Part shown: piece after piece, positions 26,825-36,334 of the stretch
Layout of the letters: each line of letters opens with the position of its first letter
Position numbering within the stretch: the stretch's first letter is position 1
Assembly: GCA_031292275.1 (NCBI GenBank)
Contig: JARLHL010000064.1
Coordinates: forward strand, 1-64,000
Direction of reading: 5' to 3'
DNA from: Desulfocapsaceae bacterium
GTDB lineage: Bacteria; Desulfobacterota; Desulfobulbia; Desulfobulbales; Desulfocapsaceae
Length of the DNA: 64,000 nt
Made by a program: the position numbers and the translations under genes
The notes under the pieces: model-generated
Seen by the model: only the letters and a program-made list of their open reading frames with translations
Databases searched by the model: none
What the model was told of the DNA's origin: nothing

Positions 26825-27921
26825 GATCGAACCTCCCCGCCTGAGGCCAGCTCACGGGCCAGCTCTTCCTTCTGGGCAGCGAGGGATGGCGGCAGCTCGG
26901 CATAGAAATGATCGAACATCTCCAGCGGATCGCCCATGGACTGCATCTGTTTTTCGGCATTTTCGACGGCGGCCTGGATCTGCTGAAGCACCTCTTCTTC
27001 AAGTTCCTTCTGCTCAGCCCCGGAGAGCACGCCCTTACCCAGCAGATAGCGCTGAAACCGGGGCAGAGGATCCCGCTGCCGCCAGACCTCCACCTCGGCG
27101 TCGGTGCGGTACCGTTTGGGGTCGTCGGCGGTGGTATGCATCATCACCCGGTAGGTGAGACACTCTATGAAGGTCGGGCCATCGCCGGCCCGGGCCCTGT
27201 CCGCGGCCTCCTTGGCCGCCGACCAGACTGCCAGGATGTCGTTGCCGTCCACGCGGATCCCCGGCATCCCGTAGGCCACGGCCTTTTGGGCGAGGGTCGC
27301 GGAGCGGGTCTGCCGAAAGAGGGGCGTAGAGATGGCCCACTGGTTGTTCTGGCAGACGAAGACCACCGGAGCCTGAAACACCGCCCCGAAATTCATACCT
27401 TCATGAAAATCGCCCTCGGAGGTGGCCCCGTCGCCGAAAAAGGTCATGACGATCTCGTCTGTCTTGCGATAACTGGCGGCCCAGCCCAGACCGACCGCAT
27501 GCAGGACCTGGGAGCCCACCGGCACAGAAACCGGCAGGTCATTGTGCCCCTGCAGGCCCCGGGCGCCTTCGCTGAATCCGTTGTTGCAGATGATCACGCT
27601 CTCCAGGGATCGCCCGCGCCAGAGTTCTGCCGCGGTTTCCCGAAAGGAAGGCACAAACCAGTCGTCGGACCGCAGATGGGACACCGCCCCGATCTGGGCG
27701 GCCTCCTGTCCCTTCACAGGCGGAAAGGTGCCGATGCGCCCCTGCCGCTGCAGATCCAGCAAACGCTCGTCAAACCTGCGGCCCAGAAGCATGGCGCGGT
27801 AGAGTTTGAGCAGCATTTCTCCAGAGATATCCGGCTCCAGGCCGGCGTCAAGCTGCCCCGTTTCATCCAGTATGGAAAGAGAATCGATGCTTGTAGCAAG
27901 AGCAAGAGGTGTTCGTGGCAT
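26821..27921 (-). CDS. 2-oxoacid dehydrogenase E1 component, alpha subunit
   Basis: 366 residues with the thiamine-diphosphate motif GDGATSEGDFHEGMNFGAVF (near 165) and the phosphorylation-loop region (RVMMHTTADDPKRYR). The chosen ATG at 27921 has CAGGAG 6 bases upstream; an ATG nine codons earlier lacks one. It is the first gene of the complex cluster and overlaps E1 beta by 4 bases. The N-terminus is typical of the longer Gram-positive/branched-chain type E1 alpha, which is a hint, not proof, of substrate. Confidence 0.93.
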   Translation of the reverse strand: MPRTPLALATSIDSLSILDETGQLDAGLEPDISGEMLLKLYRAMLLGRRFDERLLDLQRQGRIGTFPPVKGQEAAQIGAVSHLRSDDWFVPSFRETAAELWRGRSLESVIICNNGFSEGARGLQGHNDLPVSVPVGSQVLHAVGLGWAASYRKTDEIVMTFFGDGATSEGDFHEGMNFGAVFQAPVVFVCQNNQWAISTPLFRQTRSATLAQKAVAYGMPGIRVDGNDILAVWSAAKEAADRARAGDGPTFIECLTYRVMMHTTADDPKRYRTDAEVEVWRQRDPLPRFQRYLLGKGVLSGAEQKELEEEVLQQIQAAVENAEKQMQSMGDPLEMFDHFYAELPPSLAAQKEELARELASGGEVRS

Positions 27922-28093
27922 GAGAGGCTCCTGTATTAGACGTTTCATACTGAGAAGAAAGCCAGAGAACGGCTTTCCTCAAAAGGATACCTGAACGGAA
28001 GGCCCTTTTTCCGCCCTCTTTCAATAGTACTCATGATACGGTTTTTTTCAACTATTACAGAGGAAAGCCAAGGCATGCCACCGCCTGTTCGGG

Positions 28094-29716
28094 TCACAGA
28101 AAGAGATACGTGGCCAGGAGGCCTGTGATACTCAGGGTAATGGTGTAGGGCAGGGCCAGCATCACCATCCGGCCATAGCTCAGGCGGATGACCGGGGCCA
28201 GGGCCGAAGTCAGGAGAAAGAGAAAGGCAGCCTGTCCATTGGGCGTGGCGACGCTGGGAATATTGGTGCCGGCATTAATTGCCACCGCCAGTTTATCAAA
28301 CTGGTCCATGACGGCCTTGACCTGCAGGGCGACATCTCCGGGCAGGGAGGCGTACACATCGGTACGGCTCTGGCTCACCACGGTCAGTTTCGCCATCAGC
28401 TCGGCGCCGGTCATGCCGATACCGGGCAGCTGGTCAAGGACCTGGACAAAATGGACCTTGGTCTGAGCAATATAGACCGTGGCGACAAAGACATTGTCGG
28501 AGATCATGGACAGGAGGCCATTGGCGATATAATAGGCCGCCAGCTGGCCCTGGCCCTGCAGGCTGAGGACATACTCCACCACCGGTTTGAAGAGATGCTG
28601 GTCATGAATGATCGCAACCACGGCAAAAAAGACCACCAACAGGGCGGTGAAAGGCAGGGCCTCCTCGAAGGCATGGCCGAGCCGATGTTCCTCGATGGTC
28701 CCGTTCAGAGCGGTCAGCAGGATAATCACCGACAGGCCGATCAGGCCGACGGCCCCCAGATGAAAGGCTAAGGCAATGATGAGCCAGACCCCCGCCAGTC
28801 CCTGCACGACCAGCTTGGCCGTTCCCCGCCTGCTGCGCTCCGCATCCATTCTCTCCGTCACCTCGATAAGATAGGAGCGGATATTTTCAGGAATCTTGAA
28901 TCCATACCCGAAGAGCCCTGCTTTCTCGACCAGCAGGCAGGTCAACAGCCCCACAGCCAGCACCGGCATCGAAACCGGCGCCACCTCCATAAAGAACTCA
29001 GAGAAATGCCAGCCCATCTCGCCGCTGATCAGCAGGTTCTGCGGTTCACCCACCAGCGTGCAGACTCCGCCCAAGGCCGTACCGACGGCCCCGTGCATCA
29101 CAAGATTCCTGAGAAAGCCCCGATACTGTTTGAGCTCATCCCGCTGCTGGTCCTTGAGGGTCTGATCGCAGGACAGATCATGGACTGCCTGCAGGTCCCG
29201 GCCCGAGACATACCGGTGATAGATATTGTAAAAGGCATAGGCAACGGCCATGATCACCGCCGTCACCGTCAGGGCATCGAGAAAGGCGGAAAGGAAGGCG
29301 CCAAGAAAGCAGAAAAGAAGCGATATCATCCACTTTGATCGAACCCGAAGCAGAATCCGGGTAAAAACAAACTCCAGGAAATCCTTCATAAAATAAATGC
29401 CTGCCACCATGAAGATCAACAGAAGGATGACTTCAAAATTGGCCAGGACCTCCTTATAGACCATCTCCGGACTGGTCATGCCCAGGACCACGGCCTCAAG
29501 GGCCAAAAGACCTCCCGCCGGCAGCGGATAACACTTCAGGGCCATGGCCAGGCTGAAGATAAACTCGGCTATCAGCAGCCAGCCGGTGATAAAGGGACCG
29601 GCCGTGTACAGCAGGATGGGGTTGGCAATCAGGAAGGCAAGGATCGACAGCTTGTACCAGGAAGGGGCATCCCCCAGAAAGTTGCGGCCATAGGGGCCGG
29701 CCAGTGCGCTTATCAT
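28094..29716 (-). CDS. nhaB: Na+/H+ antiporter NhaB
   Basis: 540 residues, slightly longer than the E. coli protein (513). The N-terminal segment ([13 protein letters not shown], then [20 protein letters not shown]) and [15 protein letters not shown] and [16 protein letters not shown] match NhaB closely. About 12 membrane helices are visible. It expels Na+ in exchange for H+ across the inner membrane, aiding pH and sodium homeostasis. GAGGAAC precedes the ATG. It is 172 bp upstream of the E1 alpha gene on the same strand; any link to the complex is only positional. Confidence 0.93.
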   Translation of the reverse strand: MISALAGPYGRNFLGDAPSWYKLSILAFLIANPILLYTAGPFITGWLLIAEFIFSLAMALKCYPLPAGGLLALEAVVLGMTSPEMVYKEVLANFEVILLLIFMVAGIYFMKDFLEFVFTRILLRVRSKWMISLLFCFLGAFLSAFLDALTVTAVIMAVAYAFYNIYHRYVSGRDLQAVHDLSCDQTLKDQQRDELKQYRGFLRNLVMHGAVGTALGGVCTLVGEPQNLLISGEMGWHFSEFFMEVAPVSMPVLAVGLLTCLLVEKAGLFGYGFKIPENIRSYLIEVTERMDAERSRRGTAKLVVQGLAGVWLIIALAFHLGAVGLIGLSVIILLTALNGTIEEHRLGHAFEEALPFTALLVVFFAVVAIIHDQHLFKPVVEYVLSLQGQGQLAAYYIANGLLSMISDNVFVATVYIAQTKVHFVQVLDQLPGIGMTGAELMAKLTVVSQSRTDVYASLPGDVALQVKAVMDQFDKLAVAINAGTNIPSVATPNGQAAFLFLLTSALAPVIRLSYGRMVMLALPYTITLSITGLLATYLFL

Positions 29717-30189
29717 GCGTGTTCCTCGTTGGTGGTGAATTATTATCAGGTATACGACATAATCATCTGAGACTACAGGGGAATATGCAATGCTTCACAA
29801 TCGGATGGTATGACCGTATGCATACCATAAGGGGCCGCGACGCTCAAGGTTTTCCGACCTGATTCCGTTAAATTGCCCCAGTCCTCCCTCGATATCGGCG
29901 AGGAAAGCTCCCTGCTCGGGGCAGATGCTCGGCCGCGGCAAGGGATTGAGAGGATCAGGCCGTTGCCGCTCTGCTCCCGAACGCCTTGGGCTGCGCGCAA
30001 CGCAATTGACGCAGCGCCGGCGCCTGCTTATTGTATCTACAGCGATATGAGGCCGAAAAGGTCCGACCAGCCCTCTACGCAGATGTCTGCATCCTCTCAC
30101 ACATCAGGATGTTCCCCTCCGGCCGCAGTGACCTCTTCCGGACTCATCTCTCCGCGATGCACCGTCCAGACAGTCTCAGGAGGTATACC
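29717..30189. other. Divergent intergenic region between nhaB and sodA
   Basis: 473 bases without a supported gene. It contains a perfect 8-bp inverted repeat (29805-29828). Minus-strand open frames here have no ribosome site and an Arg/Pro-rich composition typical of shadow frames. Promoters for both genes should lie here; none stands out. Confidence 0.5.
29805..29828. promoter_or_regulatory. Operator-like inverted repeat between nhaB and sodA
   Basis: ATGGTATG and CATACCAT, separated by 8 bases, form a perfect inverted repeat about 90 bp from the nhaB start. The size fits a dimeric repressor site. The regulator is unknown. Confidence 0.4.
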
Positions 30190-30795
30190 ATGAGCCACAC
30201 ATTGCCAGCACTTCCCTATTCCTATGATGCGTTGGAGCCCTATATTGATGCCCGCACCATGGAAATCCATCACACGAAACATCATCAGGGCTACGTCAAC
30301 AATCTCAATGCCGCCCTCAAGGACCAGCCCAGGCTCGAAAAATTGAGCGTCGAGCAGCTTATCCGCAACCTGAAGGAGATCCCCGAAACTCTCCGTCGTG
30401 CAGTACGAAACCAGGGAGGCGGCCACGCCAACCACTCTTTTTTCTGGCCTCTGCTCAAGAAAGGCGTCGCGCCTTCAGGCCCTGCCCTGGATGCAATCGC
30501 CTTGAGTTTCGGCAGCCTGGACAGGTTCAAGGACGACTTTGCCAAGGCGGCAGTCAGGCTATTCGGCAGCGGCTGGGTCTGGTTGGTCATGCATAAGGGA
30601 AAACTGGAGATCGAGACCACGCCCAATCAGGACAATCCGCGCAGCACGGGCAAGATCCCCCTTCTGGGCCTTGATGTATGGGAGCACGCCTACTATCTGC
30701 TCTATCAGAACCGCAGACCGGATTATGTCGCCGCCTTTTTCCATATCGTCAACTGGGAAAAGGTCAACGAACATTTCCTGCAGGCCATGAAGTAG
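30190..30795 (+). CDS. sodA: Superoxide dismutase, Mn type
   Basis: 201 residues. Metal ligands are in place: His27 (MEIHHTKHH), His82 (GGHANHSFFW), Asp162 and His166 (DVWEHAYY). GGGHANHS and the Gln147-Asp148 pair point to the Mn (or cambialistic) type rather than a pure Fe enzyme. It converts superoxide to hydrogen peroxide in the cytoplasm. AGGAGG 7 bases before the ATG at 30190 fixes the start; the frame extends further upstream without one. Metal use needs assay; the sequence call is Mn-type. Confidence 0.92.
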   Translation: MSHTLPALPYSYDALEPYIDARTMEIHHTKHHQGYVNNLNAALKDQPRLEKLSVEQLIRNLKEIPETLRRAVRNQGGGHANHSFFWPLLKKGVAPSGPALDAIALSFGSLDRFKDDFAKAAVRLFGSGWVWLVMHKGKLEIETTPNQDNPRSTGKIPLLGLDVWEHAYYLLYQNRRPDYVAAFFHIVNWEKVNEHFLQAMK

Positions 30796-30910
30796 CCCTT
30801 GCGCCCGGCCAGCGTCACAGCGCCCCTGCTATGCCGAAAAGGGGACATTCTTGGTTAGATGGGGGCAGGGTTGAATTCTGTCCCCACGAAGAGCACCCTT
30901 GTGCACTCTG

Positions 30911-30936
30911 TAAAAAATGAACCGGCCTGCCGGTTG
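30911..30936 (-). terminator. Rho-independent terminator of the yciA-type gene
   Basis: AACCGG/CCGGTT arms (30920-30935) followed on the minus strand by a T6 run (30912-30917). It lies about 60 bases past the thioesterase stop, with repeat copy B in between. Confidence 0.75.
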
Positions 30937-30961
30937 AGGGAATAAGACTCCTTGATCATTC

Positions 30962-30997
30962 GTTGTGGCAGGCAGGTACGGTCCGGCCATGCCGGTT
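30962..30997 (+). repeat. 36-bp dispersed intergenic repeat, copy B
   Basis: Begins GTTGTGGCAGG and ends GTCCGGCCATGCCGGTT. Its last base is the last base of the stop codon of the convergent thioesterase gene, so it sits exactly between that gene and its terminator. Confidence 0.75.
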
Positions 30998-31416
30998 TAA
31001 AGGACGCTGCCAGTGTCTCGCAAGACGGGATGTTTCCTGCCTTCGTCATCCACAGCCACATAGGTAAAGACGGCCTGGGTCACCTTAAGCATGGGGATCA
31101 CCCCCTCCCCTCGGGTTTGGGCGGGTTTGACCCAGACCTCGAGATTGATGGCAATGGATGTTCGGCCGATCTTCGTGACCTGGCCGTAACACCCCACAAC
31201 ATCTCCCACATGGACAGGCTTGATGAAGGTGATCGAGTCCACCGCCACGGTGACGACACGAGACCTGGAGATCTCATTGGCCATGATCCCGCCAGCGATA
31301 TCCATCTGCGACATGATCCAGCCGCCAAAGATATCTCCCCGGGGGTTGGTGTCCGCCGGCATGGCCAGGGTCCTGAGTACGAGTTCGCCGCCGGGTTCAG
31401 ATGTATGTTTCTGCAT
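30997..31416 (-). CDS. Acyl-CoA thioesterase, YciA type (hotdog fold)
   Basis: 139 residues. The pattern TLAMPADTNPRGDIFGGWIM, then SQMDIAGGIMA, with the catalytic-type Asp and the Gly-Gly turn, is characteristic of YciA/BACH-like acyl-CoA thioesterases, as is the TVAVDSITFIKPVHVGDVV strand. It hydrolyses acyl-CoA in the cytoplasm. I start it at the ATG at 31416 with GGAAGG upstream rather than an in-frame GTG four codons earlier. It is the last gene of a minus-strand run behind the ketopantoate reductase, followed by a terminator. Confidence 0.88.
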   Translation of the reverse strand: MQKHTSEPGGELVLRTLAMPADTNPRGDIFGGWIMSQMDIAGGIMANEISRSRVVTVAVDSITFIKPVHVGDVVGCYGQVTKIGRTSIAINLEVWVKPAQTRGEGVIPMLKVTQAVFTYVAVDDEGRKHPVLRDTGSVL

Positions 31417-31512
31417 GATACCTTCCACTCTCGTTTTTCATAGTCTTCAAAAGCCGCCCCGCAAAGACCGGCACAACCCACAATACAGGACCGAACAAGG
31501 AATCCGGCCGCC

Positions 31513-32511
31513 TCAAGCCCGTGCCCCGCCAGGCCTGACGGGCAGAGCGGCATCCGCGGCAGGACGGGGATGCGCCAGACGTTCTTTGAAACGCACCAGA
31601 TCAGCCACCAGATCGCAGACATGCGTGGGTACTGCCGCCTCCCGCCCCCTGGCCGAGACAAAACCCAGCAGGGCCTCAATCTCAGTGGGCTTCCTGTTTT
31701 CCAGATCCTGCAGCATGGACGGGCGGTGGTTGGCGGTCGCAGGCACCAGCCGGCCGTAAAACACTTCCTTATACCGGCCTGAGTCGGGCCAGGGCGTCTT
31801 GCCGCCGATCGCCCGGATGACAGCCAGGGTCTCCTCAATGATACCGTCCATAATGGCTCGCGTCCCCTCGTCCTCGGCCAAAGCCCCGTAACGCACCCCG
31901 AGGATCGCCCCAAGGGGATTCAAGGTGCAGTTATATAAAAGCTTGGCATAGAGATCCTGGTGGATGTCGGAAACGGTGCAGCAAGGAAGTCCGGCCTGGG
32001 CTATAAGCCCGGCCAGCACCTCGGCGGCCGGAGGCACGGGGCCGCTGACGGCTCCCCCCACATGGACCTGATCGGCGGTGACGGTGACGGCGATATGTCC
32101 CGGAGCCACTATCTCAAATCCGGTTATCACCCGGGCCCCCAGACTTCGCTCAGCGCCGAAACGCCCGAGGACCTGCTCGACATTGCCGCAACCATTCTGC
32201 ATGGAGACCACAGGGCAAGTACAGCCGGAGAGTGAGCCTATGGCTGCAACCGCCCGGCCGGTATCATAGGCCTTCGTGGTTATCAGTATGAAATCATAGG
32301 GAACACAGGCCGCCGAAATATCCTCCAGCAGGCCGATCCTTCCGGCGGCCGCAGCAAAGTCGCCAAAGATCCCCGACACTCGCAGCCCCTGCTTTTTCAG
32401 GACATCGATATATCGCCGCCTGAGAACCAGATCCACATGATGTCCGGCCGCGGCGAGCATGCAGCCCAGGGCCTGGCCCAGCGCCCCGGCCCCGAAAATC
32501 AGAAATCGCAT
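31513..32511 (-). CDS. panE: 2-dehydropantoate 2-reductase (ketopantoate reductase)
   Basis: 332 residues. The N-terminal NADPH motif is GAGALGQALG (residues 7-16), and MQNGCGNVEQV follows near 104. The catalytic lysine is Lys190 in YAKLLYNCTLNPLGA, with the conserved Asn residues 194 and 198. It reduces ketopantoate to pantoate for pantothenate and CoA synthesis. I start it at 32511 where the protein begins MRFLIFGAG; the upstream extension looks non-homologous. Paralogues with other 2-keto substrates exist, so the exact substrate is probable rather than certain. Confidence 0.85.
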   Translation of the reverse strand: MRFLIFGAGALGQALGCMLAAAGHHVDLVLRRRYIDVLKKQGLRVSGIFGDFAAAAGRIGLLEDISAACVPYDFILITTKAYDTGRAVAAIGSLSGCTCPVVSMQNGCGNVEQVLGRFGAERSLGARVITGFEIVAPGHIAVTVTADQVHVGGAVSGPVPPAAEVLAGLIAQAGLPCCTVSDIHQDLYAKLLYNCTLNPLGAILGVRYGALAEDEGTRAIMDGIIEETLAVIRAIGGKTPWPDSGRYKEVFYGRLVPATANHRPSMLQDLENRKPTEIEALLGFVSARGREAAVPTHVCDLVADLVRFKERLAHPRPAADAALPVRPGGARA

Positions 32512-32603
32512 CCCGTCCCCACGCCCCCGTTTCTCTCCGTCTTGACTGCCCGGCGCCACCCCGACGCCCGTCCGGTCCATCCCATTTCAAAGTCTCCCTG
32601 TGA

Positions 32604-33962
32604 TTATACCAGCAACTCGACTACCGACAGATGCCTGTAGCGTTCAGAGGAAAGATCAACCTGCAGGGGCTCGTTAGACAGGAGTTCCCGGCCCGACGGA
32701 TCATGGGTGATCTCGACGGTGGGCCTGTCGATCTGCGCCCCGACCCAGGCGACGTTGCCGCGGCTGCCATCGGAAAGGACAACAGTGTTTCCCGGGGGAT
32801 AGATGCCGATCACATGGATGAAGGAGGCCAGAAGCGAGGGCTGAAAGGCCGACAGATCGGCCATCATGATTCCGAAGGCATCACTGGGGGTGAGCTGGAC
32901 CTTATAGGGCCGCGCCGCCGTCAGGGCCTCGAAGACATCGCAGATCTGCAGCAGGGCGATGATCGGGTGCCGGACCATCCACGGGGCCTGCGGCGGATAG
33001 CCGCCGCCATCATGCCGGATATGGTGTCCCCAGGCGGCGGCAATATCGAGCGGAGTCGTATGTTTCTGGGCCAGCAGGATCTCGGCCCCCAGCCGGGGGT
33101 GGGATTTGATCACTCCCATCTCCTCATCGGTCAGCCGCCCCTTTTTAAACAGTATCTCCTGGGGCATCATTCCCTTTCCGACATCGTGCAGCAGTCCCGC
33201 CGTCCCCAGGGCCAGCAGCAGGTCCCTGTTCCAGCCGAAGGCCCAGGCAACAAAGACCGCCAGGGTGGCCACCCGGACCGAATGGCCGACGGTATAGCTG
33301 TCATAATCCGGATAATGGACGTACTGCATCACGTCGGAAAACCGTGTTTTGGTAAAATGCAGCAGATATTCGCTGACGCTGCGGGCCCTGTCCACATCGA
33401 TATCATCCCCGCTGGCTACACTGGTATGGGCTCTGGACACCGCATCGAAGAGCGCCTGATAGACCAGTGTCGGCGACTGCAGAACCTCGCCGGTATCCTG
33501 CCCCCGCCAGGCCTCCTGCTCGTCTTCCGGGTCTGAGCTGCCGATATAGTAGCCGGCTATTTCAATATTGGTGATTCCCCGCGACCGCAGCAGCTCTCTG
33601 GCCTCGCCCAGCCCGGCCACCGGCTGGGTCAGCTCTGAGGTCAGATTCAGCAGTTCCCCGAACTCCCTCTCCGTGACCTGACGCGAAAAGGAAAAGCCGC
33701 CGCAGTGAAGGCGGTCGGCAAAGTCAATGAGCTGACGGCCGATAATCGAGGGGCCGACCAGAATCTTACCCTCGTAGACCAGCTCGCCCTTGACGACGCC
33801 TACGAACAGCCTCTTGCTCTCGCTCTCCCTGCAGAAGTCTTCAAGAGAGGTCATGAATTCTCGAGAAAACTCCATCACCTTGGGATGACTCGGGAAATAC
33901 AGCTTCCTGGTGGAGATGCTCCGACACAGAATGAGCAGGATGGTGTTGAGTTTTTCTATCAT
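32604..33962 (-). CDS. HD-GYP domain protein (probable cyclic di-GMP phosphodiesterase)
   Basis: 452 residues. Residues about 1-190 are an unrecognised N-terminal region. The HD-GYP domain follows: GHSVRVATLAV near 230, LLHDVGKGMMPQEILFKKG near 262, and HHIRHDGGGYP near 318. The usual HHE-x-x-DGxGYP has Ile instead of Glu here. A small C-terminal domain (about 380-452) begins PPGNTVVLSDGSRGNV, a pattern seen in other HD-GYP proteins. It should bind or hydrolyse cyclic di-GMP in the cytoplasm. Its start overlaps the stop of the preceding unknown protein by 4 bases, so the two are likely made together. Confidence 0.85.
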   Translation of the reverse strand: MIEKLNTILLILCRSISTRKLYFPSHPKVMEFSREFMTSLEDFCRESESKRLFVGVVKGELVYEGKILVGPSIIGRQLIDFADRLHCGGFSFSRQVTEREFGELLNLTSELTQPVAGLGEARELLRSRGITNIEIAGYYIGSSDPEDEQEAWRGQDTGEVLQSPTLVYQALFDAVSRAHTSVASGDDIDVDRARSVSEYLLHFTKTRFSDVMQYVHYPDYDSYTVGHSVRVATLAVFVAWAFGWNRDLLLALGTAGLLHDVGKGMMPQEILFKKGRLTDEEMGVIKSHPRLGAEILLAQKHTTPLDIAAAWGHHIRHDGGGYPPQAPWMVRHPIIALLQICDVFEALTAARPYKVQLTPSDAFGIMMADLSAFQPSLLASFIHVIGIYPPGNTVVLSDGSRGNVAWVGAQIDRPTVEITHDPSGRELLSNEPLQVDLSSERYRHLSVVELLV

Positions 33963-35896
33963 TTCCGGGGTGCCTTTGCAGTCCTGTCTCTGCGGATCAT
34001 TTTCCTGGCGGCCTCCCTGGCAGACTTACGGCAGGCTGCAGGCCATTCCGGGATCACAAGTAACCGTTTATTGTTTTCAATCTGCCGCAGAAGCTCCCGC
34101 CCGCCCTCCGCCGGCAGATCGGCGATAAAGCTGATGGTATCCGGAACCCATGGCTGGCCCCGTTGTTCCTGGGACAGAGCAGCCAATCCCTTGACAATGA
34201 TATTCCCCGCCATAAGCTTGACGCCTTCGTCGAGCGCCCCCTGCCGGGAATGCCGCAAGTAGCTGTCAAGAAAGGTTTTATGTTCTGCTAAAGTCGGATC
34301 AAGGAGCAGGGCGACAGCCTGGATCCGCATATCCGAGGACGAATTCCTCAAACCGGCGATCACATGTCCCCCGATCTGGGGCCCGATGGAGGTGCGCAGC
34401 AGAAAGGCGCAGAGAGGATAGCAGGATGGGCTGATCTCCGTAAAAACATCTGCGGCGACCACCCCCCGCGTAAACGCATCGAGCCCCTGCAGCACCGGCA
34501 GGGATCGCACCATATCCTTCCAGGGCAGCCCGGCCAGATGGATATAGATCTGCCGATAGGTGTCGATATTGCCGCTGCTGCCGCAGATGAGCAGCTCGTT
34601 GAGGGCGAAGGGCCAGAGGATATTGACTTCGGTCTCTTTACAAAGCGCTATGGTCTTCAGAAACAGGACCAGAGAGTCATCCCGCCCCAGGCGCCTCAGA
34701 GGTTCGATGATCAGCCGGATCGCCACAGAAAGATTCATCCGGTTTCCACTCCTGACAATATCATACAGGCCGTGGGTGAGGATCTCCCATATCCTGTCAT
34801 TAGGAGGGGCGATCAGGATGTCGTTCAAGAACTGCAGCATTTGTGTCTGGTTCTGTACGGACTGCCTGTCCTGGGCCAGCTGCAGCAGCACGGAGAGGGT
34901 TTCATAGGCAGCGGGGATATCCTGAATCTTCAGCAAAATCGCCGCAGACAGCATGTTTTTATTTGTAAAATCCTGCAATTCCGACACAGAGGCATCAATG
35001 ATGTCCCTCTGCCGCGCCGCTGGCACCTCCTCTTTACTCTCTTCAATCAGAGCTGGCTTCCTGATGATCGAGACCAGCAGATTTATGGCCTCCCGGGCTT
35101 TTCTATCCTGGGTATCCCTTTCCAGATTACTCAGGATTGAGGCCAGCATATCAAGATTGCCGTGGGAAGAGCTCCTGCTGCTCAGGGGTTTGCCCTGAAC
35201 AGCCTGGGCCAGCAGGGCAGCGACATCATTCCAGTTGGCGAAGGGCAGATCAGCTGACTTGAGCGCGATCTTCCCCATCTGCCTGGGCAGCGAGGCAAGC
35301 AGACGGCGACATTCGTTAATCTGGTCCTCTGATAATCCGTGGCTGGCAAGGGCATCAAAAAAGGCGGTCAGGCTCCGGCCCGCGTTGTCCAGCCGCCCGT
35401 CTTCAGAATCGTTCTCGGGGGCCAGAAACTGCTTATGGGTAATCGAGACCGATGCGGGAAGATCAGAGATCTCGATCAGGGCAAACTGTTTGGAATTGGC
35501 CCCCAGGGACCGGATGGCGATCATCTTCTGGACGAAGAGGCGCAGTTCCTCCCGGGTTATACTCCGGTTGATCTCCATGGCCACCACATTCAGGGAGGCC
35601 ATCAGTTTTTTGAATTCAACGACAAAGGACTGGGAGGCATCAAGCTTGATCTTTTCCAGCAGGAGATCGTCTCCATCCTCCTCAATACGGACAAAATGCT
35701 TCTGCTGGGCAACAGCGGCCAAGAGGGTCAGAAATCGATCCGTGGCCTGATCGAGGATGATGTGGCCGGACGGATAATAGACCCCTATCCTGAACAGACG
35801 CTGCAGCGCATTCATGAAGTCGGCCAGAACAAGCGGATTGCTCACCGACTCCACATATTCTGCGGAGGCGTCAGGATGTAGTATGAACTGTTCCAT
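33959..35896 (-). CDS. Large helical protein of unknown function, coupled to the HD-GYP protein
   Basis: 645 residues with no motif I recognise and no signal peptide or membrane helix. The N-terminus (FMNALQRLFRIGVYYPSGH) resembles the opening of the partner HD-GYP protein (ILLILCRSISTRKLYFPSHP), hinting at a shared domain. The rest is leucine-rich and mostly helical; the last 250 residues look like irregular HEAT-type repeats (VIAGLRNSSSDMRIQAVALLL). It overlaps the HD-GYP gene by 4 bases. A scaffold or regulator of that enzyme is a reasonable guess, nothing more. Confidence 0.75.
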   Translation of the reverse strand: MEQFILHPDASAEYVESVSNPLVLADFMNALQRLFRIGVYYPSGHIILDQATDRFLTLLAAVAQQKHFVRIEEDGDDLLLEKIKLDASQSFVVEFKKLMASLNVVAMEINRSITREELRLFVQKMIAIRSLGANSKQFALIEISDLPASVSITHKQFLAPENDSEDGRLDNAGRSLTAFFDALASHGLSEDQINECRRLLASLPRQMGKIALKSADLPFANWNDVAALLAQAVQGKPLSSRSSSHGNLDMLASILSNLERDTQDRKAREAINLLVSIIRKPALIEESKEEVPAARQRDIIDASVSELQDFTNKNMLSAAILLKIQDIPAAYETLSVLLQLAQDRQSVQNQTQMLQFLNDILIAPPNDRIWEILTHGLYDIVRSGNRMNLSVAIRLIIEPLRRLGRDDSLVLFLKTIALCKETEVNILWPFALNELLICGSSGNIDTYRQIYIHLAGLPWKDMVRSLPVLQGLDAFTRGVVAADVFTEISPSCYPLCAFLLRTSIGPQIGGHVIAGLRNSSSDMRIQAVALLLDPTLAEHKTFLDSYLRHSRQGALDEGVKLMAGNIIVKGLAALSQEQRGQPWVPDTISFIADLPAEGGRELLRQIENNKRLLVIPEWPAACRKSAREAARKMIRRDRTAKAPRK

Positions 35897-36334
35897 AGGA
35901 TGGCACCAGATTACCAGGAAGGCTTACTCGTTCGTCCACGCACTTTGGTATCAAGAAATTTGGCCCCGGGTAGCGTTTCGTCTGCGGTGCTTTTTTCCGC
36001 CTGTCTCGTTTGTACATCCTCATCGTGCAGAGCGGCCTTTCTTCACATGGCTCAACAAACAGATCTGTCAGAATCTCTTGAAGAATTCTAACATGGAGGC
36101 CCCTGATTTTCAATGCTATTCCCCCTATCAAGAGACAATAGCGCCCCAGGCCCGTTGACCTGGAAGAATACGGGCCGATCGCCAAGACCGGCAGCCGAAA
36201 GAGATTGAAAACCGCAGATGAACCTGATAGGCTAGCCACCGATCTTCATCATTCCCAATGACATGACCTTTCCCTTCAAAATTTAATACTATGTATTTAA
36301 TAACGAATACGCAAAATATTAATCGGGAAAATAC
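35897..36334. other. Divergent intergenic region upstream of the selenium block
   Basis: 438 bases with no supported gene or RNA. The last 70 bases before yedF are AT-rich and probably contain its promoter, but no clear -35/-10 pair stands out. Confidence 0.5.

Noticed and set aside
29795-30100. A 101-codon Arg/Pro-rich minus-strand frame between nhaB and sodA
   Set aside because: Composition typical of non-coding GC-rich DNA and no ribosome site.
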